From positions 1-64,000 of the forward strand of contig JAGFJP010000061.1 of assembly GCA_024102665.1 (NCBI GenBank): a DNA stretch of 64,000 nucleotides, in the 5' to 3' direction. Positions 17,945-27,356 of the stretch are shown here, piece after piece. Numbering within the stretch: position 1 is the first letter of the stretch; every line of letters starts with the position of its first letter. The stretch comes from Thiogranum sp. (lineage in GTDB: Bacteria > Pseudomonadota > Gammaproteobacteria > DSM-19610). Made by a program: the position numbers and the translations under genes. Below the pieces are notes generated by a model, which made no database searches, had not been told where the DNA came from, and saw nothing but the letters and a program-made list of their open reading frames with translations.

Positions 17945-19315
17945 TCAGACGAGTCGCAGGTACCACTGTATTTCCAGCGGGGAAACGTGACATTCGAACT
18001 GGTTCAGCTCGCTGGTCTTGCTGGCCAGATAAACGTTGCAGGAGCGTTCATCCAGATAGTCGCGCAGTACCTTGCGATTGGAAAAAATATCCAGTGCGAC
18101 TGACCATTCGCAGGGCAGCGAGGAAGGACACCCTACATAGGCGTTGCCGTTGACCGGTTCACCCGGGTCGAGCCGGTTGGTGATGCCGTGGTGAATGCCG
18201 GCGAGCAGCACCGCGACCAGCAGATAGGGATTGGCATCGGCGCCGGCAACGCGGTGCTCCAGGCGCGCCGCTTCCGGCGAGCCGGTGGGAATGCGGATGG
18301 CGACAGTGCGATTGTTCCAGCCCCAGCTGCGCGACAACGGCACGAAACTGTTGTGCTGGAAGCGACGGTAGGAATTGGCGTTGGGCGCAAATATCGCCAT
18401 GCTTTCTTCCATGGTCGCGAACAGACCGCCGATGGCGTGGTGCAGGGTGGGGCTGCCGATTTCGGTTTCGCCCGTGAAGACGTTATTGCCCTGCTCGTCC
18501 AGCATGCTGATATGGATATGGGTGCCGCTGCCGCTGTTGTCGCTGTAGGGCTTGGCCATGAACGTGGCTTCCATCCCGTGGCGCAGCGCGATCGCCTTGA
18601 TAATGCGTTTCAGCAGGATGGCGTGATGGCAGGCGAGCATGGCATCCGGCTTGTAGTGCAGGTTTACTTCATACTGCCCCGGCGCGTATTCGGCCACCGC
18701 CGCTTCGGCGGGCACGTTCTGGATGCTGCAGGCATCCGAGATGTCTTCGAACAGCTGGCGATAGTCATCCAGCTCGTTCATGCCGTAGACCTGGGTGGTG
18801 TGTTCGCGCTCGCCGGTGACCGGCGACAACGGTGGTTGCGGTGCGCCTTCGGCGGTGCGGCGTTGATCAATGAAGTAGAACTCGAGCTCTACCGCGATCT
18901 GCGGTCGCAGCTTGAGCGCCTTGAAGCGCTCCAGCACGCCGGCAAGAATCTGTTGCGGGTCGGCGTAGAAGGGCGTGCCGTCCAGCTCGTACATGCTCAT
19001 CAGCAACTGCGCCATCGGCCGGTCGTTCCATGGCACCATGCACAGCGTGCCCGGCACCGGCCAGCACAACTGGTCGCTGTCACCGATCTCGAAACCCAGG
19101 CCGGTGGCTTCCACGGTTTCGCCGGTGATGTCGGCACCGAACACGGAACCGGGCAGGCAGATGCCATCCGTATAGACGCTCATCAGGGCATCACGCTCGA
19201 TGCGTTTGCCGCGCAATACGCCGTTCAGGTCAGGAATCAGCAGTTCAATAGCGCTGACGTCGGGATGTTCTTCGAGGAAGGTCCGGGCTTCGGTCGGGTC
19301 GGGTCGCACAGACAT
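17945..19315 (-). CDS. puuA: Gamma-glutamylputrescine synthetase (glutamine synthetase family)
   Basis: 456 residues, GS fold. The beta-grasp domain covers the first 110 residues (IELLIPDLNGVLRGKRI). The catalytic domain has ELEFYFIDQ, GSGTHIHISMLD, FAPNANSYRRFQ, the ATP/ammonium-site RTVAIRIPTG and EHRVAGADANPYL. PuuA ligates glutamate to putrescine with ATP. First gene of the minus-strand puuA-puuB pair, divergent from puuD. A second GS-type paralogue is at 20319-21653, so either or both may be the true PuuA. Confidence 0.9.
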   Translation of the reverse strand: MSVRPDPTEARTFLEEHPDVSAIELLIPDLNGVLRGKRIERDALMSVYTDGICLPGSVFGADITGETVEATGLGFEIGDSDQLCWPVPGTLCMVPWNDRPMAQLLMSMYELDGTPFYADPQQILAGVLERFKALKLRPQIAVELEFYFIDQRRTAEGAPQPPLSPVTGEREHTTQVYGMNELDDYRQLFEDISDACSIQNVPAEAAVAEYAPGQYEVNLHYKPDAMLACHHAILLKRIIKAIALRHGMEATFMAKPYSDNSGSGTHIHISMLDEQGNNVFTGETEIGSPTLHHAIGGLFATMEESMAIFAPNANSYRRFQHNSFVPLSRSWGWNNRTVAIRIPTGSPEAARLEHRVAGADANPYLLVAVLLAGIHHGITNRLDPGEPVNGNAYVGCPSSLPCEWSVALDIFSNRKVLRDYLDERSCNVYLASKTSELNQFECHVSPLEIQWYLRLV

Positions 19316-19551
19316 GATCTCACCGCCACTTGTTTAATATTCAGATAGTGGAGCTCAAAGGTACAACCTGTGTCAAGGGCGCGCTACGGACGGGCCGGGC
19401 ATGTTTTCGGGATCGTCGGCACTATTCTGGTGCCGTCAGCACAGAGTTTTAGCAGTGGTTTAATGCCTGTTAATGTTTACAGAACCTTCCCGCGGCGGCC
19501 ACCACAGGCTTGCTTGTCGGCTGAGCGGAGCGCATGCTATTGTTTAAGAAA
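19316..19551. promoter_or_regulatory. Divergent puuA/puuD control region
   Basis: About 235 bp between the two divergent genes. TTGTTTA occurs at 19330-19336 and 19540-19546, and ATGTTTA at 19473-19479. These resemble the first half of the operator-like site in front of puuR, but the rest of each match is weak. A minus-strand TTGACA (19376-19371) is present without a well-spaced -10 box. Promoters for both operons must lie here. Confidence 0.35.
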
Positions 19552-20322
19552 ATGGACACTGGTACCAAAATGCCCACCATCGGTATCCCCGCTGATTGCC
19601 AACGCATCGGGCTGCTCGATTTCCAGCTGGTCGGCGAAAAGTACATTACAGCGGTACTCGACGGCGCAGGTTGTTATCCGATGCTGATCCCGAGCCTGGC
19701 GGACCGTATTTCCGCCCGGGACATCATCGAGCGGGTGGACGGCGTGATGTTGACCGGCAATCCTTCGAACATCGAACCCCTGCATTATGGCGGACCCGCC
19801 AGCGAGGAAGGTACGCTACACGATCCGAAACGCGATGCCATGACGCTGCCGCTGATTCGCGCGCTGGTTGACGCGGAGATACCCTTGCTGGGTATTTGTC
19901 GCGGTTTTCAGGAAATGAACGTGGCCTATGGAGGCACGCTGCACCAGAAGGTGCACGAAGTGGAAGGGCACCATGACCACCGCGAACCCGAGGAAGGTTC
20001 GGAGGAAGAGCAGTACGGTCCTTCCCATGAGGTTCGCTTCACGCCGGACGGCATGCTGGCGGGCATAAGCGGCGTCGACACAGCGCAGGTCAATTCACTG
20101 CACTGGCAAGGCGTGGACCGGCTGGGCGAGGGACTGGTTGTCGAGGCCCGGGCGCCGGACGGGCTGATTGAAGCCTTTCGCGTCGCTGACGCGGTGACTT
20201 TCGCACTGGCCGTGCAATGGCATCCTGAATGGCGGGTAACGGGCAATCCCCTGTCCATGGCGCTGTTCAGGGCATTTGGCGATGCTTGCAGGGAACGGGC
20301 AAACAAGCGCAGGTGTGTATGA
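19552..20322 (+). CDS. puuD: Gamma-glutamyl-gamma-aminobutyrate hydrolase
   Basis: Class I glutamine-amidotransferase-like hydrolase (peptidase C26), 256 residues from the ATG at 19552. ATGs at 19534 and 19570 are also possible; the sequence upstream gives no clear ribosome-binding site. The nucleophile elbow LLGICRGFQEMN carries the Cys, and VQWHPEW the His-Glu pair; NSLHWQGVDRLG is also typical. PuuD releases glutamate from gamma-glutamyl-GABA, the last step of the glutamylated putrescine route. Its stop overlaps the start of the next gene (ATGA). Confidence 0.93.
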   Translation: MDTGTKMPTIGIPADCQRIGLLDFQLVGEKYITAVLDGAGCYPMLIPSLADRISARDIIERVDGVMLTGNPSNIEPLHYGGPASEEGTLHDPKRDAMTLPLIRALVDAEIPLLGICRGFQEMNVAYGGTLHQKVHEVEGHHDHREPEEGSEEEQYGPSHEVRFTPDGMLAGISGVDTAQVNSLHWQGVDRLGEGLVVEARAPDGLIEAFRVADAVTFALAVQWHPEWRVTGNPLSMALFRAFGDACRERANKRRCV

Positions 20323-21653
20323 GTGAAATCGAAGAGTGGTTGAAAAAGCGCGGGGTTACCGAAGTCGAATGCCTGGTTCCGGATATGGCGGGCTCGCCGC
20401 GGGGGAAAATCATGCCAGCGCACCGCTTCGTACGCGAGGAAGGTGTGCGTATGCCTGAATCGCTGTTCCTGCAGACGGTGACCGGTGAATGGCCGGATGA
20501 CATGAGCGTGATCCATCCCGCCGAAACCGACATGGAGCTGGTGCCGGATGTAGACACCATCCGGCTGGTGCCCTGGGCCACGGATGTGACCGCGCAGGTG
20601 ATTCACGACTGCATACATCACGACGGAACGCCGGTCGAGATATCTCCCCGCTACGTCTTGCGGCGGGTGCTGAAGCTGTACGAGGAGCAGGGCTGGCAAC
20701 CGATCGTGGCGCCGGAGCTGGAATTTTTCCTGGTCGCCAAGAATGTCGACCCCGACTACCCGCTGGTGCCGCCGGTGGGTCGTTCCGGGCGTCAGGAGAC
20801 CGTGCGCCAGTCCTACAGCATCGATGCCGTCAACGAGTTCGATCCCCTGTTCGACGATATCTACGACTACTGCGAAGTGCAGGAGCTGGATATCGACACC
20901 CTCATTCATGAATCCGGGGCCGCGCAAATGGAGATCAACTTTCTCCATGGCGAGGCATTGAGCCGCGCCGACCAGGCGTTCCTGTTCAAGCGTACCGTGC
21001 GTGAAACGGCCTTGCGCCACGATATGTATGCCACCTTCATGGCCAAGCCCATGATCGGCGAACCCGGCAGCGCGATGCATATTCACCAAAGCGTGCAGGA
21101 CAGGGAAACCGGGCGCAACGTGTTCAGCAACCGGCAGGGAAAACCCAGCGGGCTGTTTCTTTCGCACATCGCCGGCCTGCAGAGGTACGTGCCGGCGGCG
21201 ATGGGTTTTTTTGCGCCGAACGTCAATTCCTACCGCCGCATCGCGCGGCACGACGCGGCGCCGATCAACCTGAAGTGGGGTTATGACAACCGCACCGTCG
21301 GTTTCCGCGTGCCGATTTCCTCGCCGCAGGCGCGCCGCGTGGAAAACCGCGTGGCCGGTTCCGATGTCAATCCCTATCTGGCGCTGGCCGCCTCGCTGGC
21401 CTGCGGTTACCTCGGCATGGTGCAGGGGCTGAAGCCCGAGAAACCCTTTGAGGGAGACGCCTACGACCTGGACTATGCGTTGCCCCGCAACCTGGATCAA
21501 TCCATGGTCCTGATCGAGGAATGCGAACCGCTCATCGAAGTGCTGGGCGAGCATTTCGTCCAGGCGTACCGGTCGATCAAGGAGCGGGAGTACGAGACTT
21601 TCTTCGAGGTCATCAGTTCCTGGGAGCGCGAATTCCTGCTCCTGAACGTGTAA
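20319..21653 (+). CDS. Second glutamine-synthetase-family gamma-glutamyl-polyamine ligase
   Basis: 444 residues from the ATG at 20319, which overlaps the puuD stop codon; the open frame to 20229 is overlap with puuD. GS motifs: ECLVPDMAGSPRGKIMP, PELEFFLVAK, GSAMHIHQSVQD, FAPNVNSYRRI, RTVGFRVPIS and ENRVAGSDVNPYL. It is clearly a paralogue of the PuuA-like protein at 17945-19315 but substantially diverged. Pseudomonas has several PuuA-like SpuI/PauA ligases with different polyamine preferences, so this one may use another polyamine (spermidine, cadaverine, diaminopropane). Which ligase takes putrescine cannot be decided here. Confidence 0.88.
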   Translation: MSEIEEWLKKRGVTEVECLVPDMAGSPRGKIMPAHRFVREEGVRMPESLFLQTVTGEWPDDMSVIHPAETDMELVPDVDTIRLVPWATDVTAQVIHDCIHHDGTPVEISPRYVLRRVLKLYEEQGWQPIVAPELEFFLVAKNVDPDYPLVPPVGRSGRQETVRQSYSIDAVNEFDPLFDDIYDYCEVQELDIDTLIHESGAAQMEINFLHGEALSRADQAFLFKRTVRETALRHDMYATFMAKPMIGEPGSAMHIHQSVQDRETGRNVFSNRQGKPSGLFLSHIAGLQRYVPAAMGFFAPNVNSYRRIARHDAAPINLKWGYDNRTVGFRVPISSPQARRVENRVAGSDVNPYLALAASLACGYLGMVQGLKPEKPFEGDAYDLDYALPRNLDQSMVLIEECEPLIEVLGEHFVQAYRSIKEREYETFFEVISSWEREFLLLNV

Positions 21654-21656
21654 CAG

Positions 21657-21683
21657 ATACCAGGCCCAGCCTGGTATTTTTTT
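21657..21683 (+). terminator. Intrinsic terminator/attenuator between the ligase gene and spuC
   Basis: ATACCAGG (21657-21664), 5-nt loop, CCTGGTAT (21670-21677), embedded in a T-tract running to 21683. An 8-bp stem plus seven or eight T is a convincing Rho-independent terminator. It would separate or reduce transcription from the ligase gene into spuC, only 16 bp away. Confidence 0.8.
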
Positions 21684-21698
21684 GTCCGGATGAAACCT

Positions 21699-23081
21699 AT
21701 GAGCAAGATCACGAAAAACGAAGGCGATACCGCCCGCTACCAGGAAGCTGATCGCCGGCACCATATGCATCCTTTCACCGACTACAAGCAGCTGGGGCAG
21801 AAGGGCTCGCGTGTCATTACCCGTGCCGACGGGGTCTACCTGTGGGATTCCGACGGTCATCGTCTGCTGGACGGCATGGCCGGACTCTGGTGCGTGAATG
21901 TCGGCTACGGGCGCGAGGAACTGGCGAAGGCGGCCTACGACCAGATGTTGCAGCTGCCTTACTACAATACCTTCTTCCAGACCTCGACGCCGCCCGCGAC
22001 GGATCTTGCGCAACTGCTCGCTGAAGTGACGCCGGCGCATCTGAACCGCGTGTTTTTCACCAACTCGGGCTCTGAGGCCAACGACACCGTGCTGCGCATG
22101 GTGCGACGCTACTGGGATCTGCAGGGCAAGCCGCAAAAGAAGACCATCATCAGCCGCATCAACGCCTACCATGGCAGCACCGTCGCCGGCGCCAGTCTCG
22201 GCGGCATGGATCCGATGCACCGGCAGGGGGACCTGCCGATTCCCGGCATCGTGCATATCGAGCAACCCTACTGGTATGCCAACGGCGGCGAGCTTTCACC
22301 CGACGAGTATGGCGTGGTGGCAGCGCGGCGGCTGGAAGAGAAAATCAATGAACTGGGCGTCGGGCAGGTCGCAGCGTTCATCGCCGAACCGATCCAGGGC
22401 GCCGGGGGGGTGATCATTCCCCCCGAGACCTATTGGCCCGAAATCAAGCGAATCTGTAGCGACTACGACATCCTGCTGGTGGTGGACGAGGTGATCTGCG
22501 GTTTCGGGCGTACCGGAAAGTGGTTCGGATCCGATTATTACGGCCTGCAGCCGGACCTGATGCCGATTGCCAAGGGACTGTCATCGGGCTACCTGCCGAT
22601 CGGCGGCGTAATGGTCAGCGACCGCGTCGCGCAAACGCTGATCGATGAGGGCGGCGAGTTTTTCCACGGATTCACCTACTCGGGGCATCCCGCCGCCTGC
22701 GCCGTGGCGGCTGCCAATATCCGCATTCTGCAGAACGAAAAGCTGGTCGAACGTGTCCAGCAGGAAACCGGGCCCTATCTGCAGCAGCGCTGGCGCGAGC
22801 TTGCGGATCATCCCCTGGTCGGAGAAACGCGCGGTCTCGGATTCCTGGCGGCGCTGGAACTGGTGAAAGACAAACACAAACGGCTATTCTTTGATGAGCG
22901 CGGCAAGGTGGGAACGCTGTGCCGGGATTTCTGCTTCAACAATGGACTTGTGATGCGCGCCGTAAGAGATACTATGATCATTTCGCCGCCGTTGATCATG
23001 ACGCGCGAGCAGATTGACGAATTGATGGTCCTGGCGCTGAAATGCCTGGACCTCACAGCAAAGGAGCTGGGAATCGCCTGA
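21699..23081 (+). CDS. spuC: Putrescine/polyamine-pyruvate aminotransferase
   Basis: Class III PLP aminotransferase, 460 residues from the ATG at 21699 (MSKITK); the ATG at 21690 is an alternative. Motifs: HHMHPFTDYKQLG, GMAGLWCVNVGYG, FFTNSGSEANDTVLR, LLVVDEVICGFGRTGKWFG and the PLP Lys in PIAKGLSSGYLPIGGV. The LWCVN and HPFTD patterns match SpuC-type enzymes that transaminate putrescine or other diamines with pyruvate. It provides a route independent of glutamylation and yields alanine, which Ald can recycle. It is followed by the PotF transporter protein gene. Confidence 0.88.
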   Translation: MSKITKNEGDTARYQEADRRHHMHPFTDYKQLGQKGSRVITRADGVYLWDSDGHRLLDGMAGLWCVNVGYGREELAKAAYDQMLQLPYYNTFFQTSTPPATDLAQLLAEVTPAHLNRVFFTNSGSEANDTVLRMVRRYWDLQGKPQKKTIISRINAYHGSTVAGASLGGMDPMHRQGDLPIPGIVHIEQPYWYANGGELSPDEYGVVAARRLEEKINELGVGQVAAFIAEPIQGAGGVIIPPETYWPEIKRICSDYDILLVVDEVICGFGRTGKWFGSDYYGLQPDLMPIAKGLSSGYLPIGGVMVSDRVAQTLIDEGGEFFHGFTYSGHPAACAVAAANIRILQNEKLVERVQQETGPYLQQRWRELADHPLVGETRGLGFLAALELVKDKHKRLFFDERGKVGTLCRDFCFNNGLVMRAVRDTMIISPPLIMTREQIDELMVLALKCLDLTAKELGIA

Positions 23082-23249
23082 CTCAGGCGGCTGCGACGGG
23101 TCACGGGGCCGGCCGGGTGGCGGGCAAGGTGGCGGAATGCAGCCAGGGGAATGGCAACAGAGGTGGTGCGCGGGAGTTTCGCCTGCCGCGCGCCTTGAGT
23201 GAAGCAGTTTTTTCAGCCGGCATTGCCATGTCGGGAGAGGAGCGAGTCA

Positions 23250-24350
23250 ATGTTGAAACGAAGCATAAGAACGTTTGTGGCAGCGGCAGTCGCTGTGTCC
23301 GTGTCGGGTGTGGCCGGCGCCGCCGATCGCGTACTGCACGTCTATAACTGGTCGGACTATATCGCCGAAGACACGATACCGAATTTCGAGAAGGAAACCG
23401 GCATCAAGGTCATCTACGATGTTTTCGACAGCAACGAAGTGCTGGAAGCCAAGCTGCTGGCGGGAAATACCGGGTTTGACATCGTCGTTCCCTCGGCGTC
23501 CTTCCTGGGTCGCCAGATCAAGGCCGGAATCTTCCAGCCGCTCGACAAATCGAAGCTGAAGAACTATGGCAACCTGGACAAGGAACTGATGCAGCGGCTG
23601 GAAGTCGTGGATCCGGGTAACAAGCATGCCATTCCCTACCTGTGGGGCACCACGGGTATTGGTTACAATCCCGGCAAGGTTGCCGAGGTGCTGGGAGACG
23701 ATGCGCCGGTTGACAGCTGGGACCTGATATTCCAGGAAAAATACATTTCGAAACTGCACGGTTGCGGCGTGGCTTTGCTGGACGCGCCAATCGAAATTAT
23801 CCCGGCCGCCCTGAAATACCTGGGTCTGGATCCTAACAGCAAGGAACCCAGGGACTATGACAAGGCGGGTGATCTGCTGGCGAAGATCCGTCCGCACATC
23901 ACCTACTTCCATTCCTCGCAGTACATCAACGATCTGGCCAACGGCGACATCTGCGTGGCGGTGGGCTGGTCGGGTGATATTCTGCAGGCCGCGGATCGTG
24001 CCGCTGAGGCCGACGCCGGCGTGGAGGTGGCCTATTCGATACCGAAGGAAGGCGCTGCGGTGTGGTTCGATATGCTGGCGATGCCCAAAGACGCGAAAAA
24101 CGTCGAAGAGGCGTATTTGTTCCTTGATTACCTGATGCGTCCCGAAGTGATCGCCGGGATCAGCAACTACGTCGCCTATGCCAATGGCAATGCCGCGTCG
24201 TACGAGCTGATCGACGAAGAGATCCGCAACGATCCGGGCATCTATCCTACCGAGGAAGCCAAGCCCAACCTCTACAGTTTCGAGGTGATGCCGGCGAAGA
24301 TCGACCGCATCGTGACGCGTACCTGGACCCGTGTCAAAACCGGTCGCTAG
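23250..24350 (+). CDS. potF: Polyamine ABC transporter periplasmic binding protein
   Basis: 366 residues from the ATG at 23250 behind GGGAGAGG. Residues 1-25 are a signal peptide (VAGA before ADR). The mature part begins [28 protein letters not shown], the hallmark of PotF/PotD/SpuD proteins; the polyamine pocket is represented by WGTTGIGYN and [10 protein letters not shown]. It delivers putrescine or spermidine to the PotGHI permease encoded directly downstream. A strong hairpin (24364-24395) separates it from potG. Confidence 0.95.
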   Translation: MLKRSIRTFVAAAVAVSVSGVAGAADRVLHVYNWSDYIAEDTIPNFEKETGIKVIYDVFDSNEVLEAKLLAGNTGFDIVVPSASFLGRQIKAGIFQPLDKSKLKNYGNLDKELMQRLEVVDPGNKHAIPYLWGTTGIGYNPGKVAEVLGDDAPVDSWDLIFQEKYISKLHGCGVALLDAPIEIIPAALKYLGLDPNSKEPRDYDKAGDLLAKIRPHITYFHSSQYINDLANGDICVAVGWSGDILQAADRAAEADAGVEVAYSIPKEGAAVWFDMLAMPKDAKNVEEAYLFLDYLMRPEVIAGISNYVAYANGNAASYELIDEEIRNDPGIYPTEEAKPNLYSFEVMPAKIDRIVTRTWTRVKTGR

Positions 24351-24363
24351 GAGACTGAACCGA

Positions 24364-24395
24364 CGGCCACCCGTGAACCCGTTCGCGGGTGGCCG
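24364..24395 (+). other. Intercistronic hairpin between potF and potG
   Basis: CGGCCACCCG (24364-24373), 12-nt loop, CGGGTGGCCG (24386-24395): a perfect 10-bp stem without a T-tract. Such structures after binding-protein genes commonly protect the upstream mRNA from 3' exonucleases, giving more binding protein than permease. That role here is inference. Confidence 0.75.
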
Positions 24396-24446
24396 CGGCA
24401 TTCCCGCGATTGCCCCGACCACGACCTCCGGTGACACACAGCGACG

Positions 24447-25571
24447 ATGAATGCCATTCCCGATGCGGGCAAGCCGGCGACAAAAGCGAACTACGTTCAA
24501 ATCCGCAATGTCACCAAGGTGTTCGACGATGTCTACGCTGTAGACGATGTCAGCCTCGATATTTCCCAGGGCGAAATCTTTGCGTTGCTGGGCAGTTCCG
24601 GCTGTGGCAAATCCACGCTGCTGCGGATGCTGGCAGGGTTCGAAGCACCCACCTCCGGCAGCATTTTTATCGATGGCGTCGATATGTCCAGCATTCCACC
24701 GTACCGGCGCCCTGTGAATATGATGTTTCAGTCCTATGCGCTGTTTCCGCACATGACCGTGGAGCAGAACGTGGCATTCGGTCTGAAACAGGAAGGAGTG
24801 CCGAGACGACTGATTGCGGACCGGGTGCAGCAACTGTTGAAACTGGTGCGCATGCAGCCCTATGCGCGGCGCAAGCCGGACAGCCTGTCGGGCGGCCAGC
24901 GTCAGCGTGTGGCGCTGGCGAGAAGCCTGGTGAAGCAGCCGAAACTGCTGCTGCTGGACGAGCCGATGGCGGCCCTGGACAAGAAGCTTCGCGAACAGAT
25001 GCAGCTCGAACTCGTGGATATCATCGAAAGCGTCGGCGTCACCTGCGTGATGGTGACGCACGACCAGCACGAAGCCATGACCATGGCCAATCGTATCGGG
25101 GTCATGGACGAGGGACGTATCCTGCAGATAGGCACACCGACCGAAATCTACGAAATGCCAAATTGCCGCTTCACCGCGGGTTTCGTCGGTTCCGTGAACC
25201 TGTTCGAGGGACGCGTGGTGGAAGACGAACCGGGCTACGTGGTGATTCAGTCGGAAGATCTTCCCCAGAAGCTGTATATCGATCACGGCATCACCGGCAC
25301 CATGGATATGCAGGTCTGGGTGGCAGTGCGGCCCGAAAAGATCCTGGTTCGCCGCCAGAGGCCTGAAAGCGAGTACAACTGGCTGCAGGGCAAGGTGCGG
25401 GATATCGCCTATTTCGGCAGTCATTCGATCTACCACGTGGCCTTGCCCGGGGGGCGCGTCGTCATGGCGCACGTCAGCAACCAGCAGCGCGACTGCGAGG
25501 ATTGTCCGACCTGGGAAGACGAAGTGTTTCTCAGCTGGGAAGGCAACAGCGGGGTGGTTTTGACCCGATGA
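24447..25571 (+). CDS. potG: Polyamine ABC transporter ATP-binding protein
   Basis: 374 residues. Walker A GSSGCGKST near residue 50, signature LSGGQRQRVALARSL, Walker B LLLLDEPMAALD, and the switch His in VTHDQHEAM. The C-terminal 120 residues form the TOBE-type regulatory domain. It energises uptake through PotH and PotI. Its stop overlaps the potH start by ATGA, so translation is coupled. Confidence 0.95.
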   Translation: MNAIPDAGKPATKANYVQIRNVTKVFDDVYAVDDVSLDISQGEIFALLGSSGCGKSTLLRMLAGFEAPTSGSIFIDGVDMSSIPPYRRPVNMMFQSYALFPHMTVEQNVAFGLKQEGVPRRLIADRVQQLLKLVRMQPYARRKPDSLSGGQRQRVALARSLVKQPKLLLLDEPMAALDKKLREQMQLELVDIIESVGVTCVMVTHDQHEAMTMANRIGVMDEGRILQIGTPTEIYEMPNCRFTAGFVGSVNLFEGRVVEDEPGYVVIQSEDLPQKLYIDHGITGTMDMQVWVAVRPEKILVRRQRPESEYNWLQGKVRDIAYFGSHSIYHVALPGGRVVMAHVSNQQRDCEDCPTWEDEVFLSWEGNSGVVLTR

Positions 25572-26464
25572 TACGGAAATTCTGGCAGCGTATTCGACCC
25601 GGACATGGTTCGGTTATTGCCATTCCCTATTTGTGGCTGCTGCTGTTTTTCCTGATCCCCTTTATTATCGTTTTGAAGATCAGCTTCGCCGAAATGCAGT
25701 TGGCGATGCCGCCGTTTACGGACCTGACTGAATATGCCGAAGAGCGGCTGCAATTCAATGTCAATCTCGGTAACTATCTCTATCTGCTTACCGACGATCT
25801 CTACGTCTCATCGTATTTCGCGTCGCTGAAAATCGCTTTTATCTCCACGGTGCTGTGTCTGCTGATCGGCTATCCGATGGCCTATGCCATCGCCCGATCC
25901 AGCCCCGCGGTGCGCACCGGTCTTCTGATGCTGATTGTGCTTCCGAGCTGGACCTCTTTCCTGATCCGTGTCTACGCATGGATCGGTATTCTGAAAAACA
26001 ACGGGTTGATCAACAACGCGCTGATGGCAATGGGTATCATCGATGAACCCCTGCATATATTGCACACCAATTTTGCGGTGTACATCGGTATTGTCTACGC
26101 CTATCTGCCGTTCATGATTCTGCCGCTGTACGCAAACCTGGTGAAGCTGGATTACTCGCTGCTCGAGGCGGCCTCTGACCTTGGCGCCAGGCCCTGGAAG
26201 ACGTTTCTCACCGTAACGCTGCCGCTGACCAAAGCCGGAATCATTGCCGGTTCCATGCTGGTTTTTATTCCCGCGGTGGGCGAATTCGTTATCCCGGAAC
26301 TGCTCGGCGGCCCGGAAACCCTGATGATCGGCAAAGTGCTGTGGCAGGAATTCTTCAATAATCGCGACTGGCCCGTGGCCTCGGCGGTGGCGATTGTCAT
26401 GCTGCTGTTGCTGGTGGTGCCGATGGTGCTGTTCCACCATTACCAGAATAAAGAACTGGAGTAG
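25568..26464 (+). CDS. potH: Polyamine ABC transporter permease PotH
   Basis: 298 residues from the ATG at 25568 overlapping the potG stop. About six transmembrane segments; the first is YLWLLLFFLIPFIIVLKISF. The binding-protein-dependent permease loop is EAASDLGARPWKTFLTVTLPLTKAGI near residue 200, which docks on PotG. The frame open from 25502 is not used because it overlaps potG by 70 bp. Confidence 0.95.
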   Translation: MIRKFWQRIRPGHGSVIAIPYLWLLLFFLIPFIIVLKISFAEMQLAMPPFTDLTEYAEERLQFNVNLGNYLYLLTDDLYVSSYFASLKIAFISTVLCLLIGYPMAYAIARSSPAVRTGLLMLIVLPSWTSFLIRVYAWIGILKNNGLINNALMAMGIIDEPLHILHTNFAVYIGIVYAYLPFMILPLYANLVKLDYSLLEAASDLGARPWKTFLTVTLPLTKAGIIAGSMLVFIPAVGEFVIPELLGGPETLMIGKVLWQEFFNNRDWPVASAVAIVMLLLLVVPMVLFHHYQNKELE

Positions 26465-26471
26465 TACTGGC

Positions 26472-27311
26472 ATGAGCGCCAGACGATCGGGCCTGCTGTT
26501 TACCTACCTGGCGTTCGGTTATGCGTTTCTCTACGTGCCGATCTTCATCCTGATGGTGTTTTCGTTCAATGAATCACGGCTGGTTACCGTGTGGGCCGGA
26601 TTTTCCACCAAATGGTACGGCGAGCTGTTCAGGGATCAGCAAATGCTGGATGCCGCCTGGATGAGCCTGCGCATCGCGTTTTTGACTGCGACCGCGGCCA
26701 CAGCGCTTGGAACCCTGGCCGGGCTGATAATGGCGCGCTTCGGCCGCTTCCGCGGACACCATCTGTTCGCCGGCATGATCACGGCGCCGCTGGTTATGCC
26801 GGAAGTGATCACCGGCCTGTCCCTGCTGCTGCTTTTCGTGTCCATGGAGCAGATGCTCGGCTGGCCGCAAGGCCGCGGCATGACAACGATCTGGATCGCC
26901 CATACCACGTTTTCTACGGCTTTTGTCGCCATCGTCATTGCCTCGCGGTTGCGCGAACTCGACATTTCGGTTGAAGAGGCGGCCATGGATCTCGGCGCGC
27001 GGCCTGCCAAGGTGTTTTTCGTCATTACGCTGCCGATCATCGCGCCGGCTTTGCTGTCGGGATGGCTGCTGGCGTTCACGCTTTCGCTTGACGACCTGGT
27101 GATCGCCAGTTTTGTCTCCGGGCCGGGCTCCACGACGCTGCCGATGGTGGTGTTCTCCAGCGTGCGCCTCGGTGTGAGCCCGAAGATCAATGCGCTTGCG
27201 ACCATCATCATCGTGCTGGTGTCCATAAGCATTCTGGTGGCGGGCTTGCTGCTGGCGCGCATGGATCGTAAAAAGCGCGCACCGCGTTCGACGGAAAACG
27301 GCGATGCCTGA
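26472..27311 (+). CDS. potI: Polyamine ABC transporter permease PotI
   Basis: 279 residues from the ATG at 26472 (MSARRS), 7 bp after potH; the longer frame from 26394 is an overlap artefact with a cysteine-rich unnatural N-terminus. About six membrane segments, with FLYVPIFILMVFSFNESR first, and the docking loop EEAAMDLGARPAKVFFVITLPII near residue 175. Forms the membrane heterodimer with PotH. Last gene of the polyamine block. Confidence 0.95.
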   Translation: MSARRSGLLFTYLAFGYAFLYVPIFILMVFSFNESRLVTVWAGFSTKWYGELFRDQQMLDAAWMSLRIAFLTATAATALGTLAGLIMARFGRFRGHHLFAGMITAPLVMPEVITGLSLLLLFVSMEQMLGWPQGRGMTTIWIAHTTFSTAFVAIVIASRLRELDISVEEAAMDLGARPAKVFFVITLPIIAPALLSGWLLAFTLSLDDLVIASFVSGPGSTTLPMVVFSSVRLGVSPKINALATIIIVLVSISILVAGLLLARMDRKKRAPRSTENGDA

Positions 27312-27356
27312 CAAGATCGCAGCCAGTCGCCGGTAAATCACCAGAAGTCGCGCGCC

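Noticed and set aside
18188-19348. Plus-strand open frame of 386 codons
   Set aside because: Shadow of puuA.
19330-19546. TTGTTTA repeats as definite PuuR operators at puuA/puuD
   Set aside because: Only the first seven bases agree with the puuR-upstream site; the rest matches poorly, so I kept it as a low-confidence control region only.
19926-22265. Minus-strand open frame of 779 codons
   Set aside because: It is antisense to three well-identified genes (puuD, the second ligase and spuC). The composition (many His, Arg, Gln) is that of a reverse-complement shadow in GC-rich DNA, and no domain is recognisable.
23247-25472. Minus-strand open frame of 741 codons
   Set aside because: Antisense to potF and potG; no ribosome-binding site or domain.
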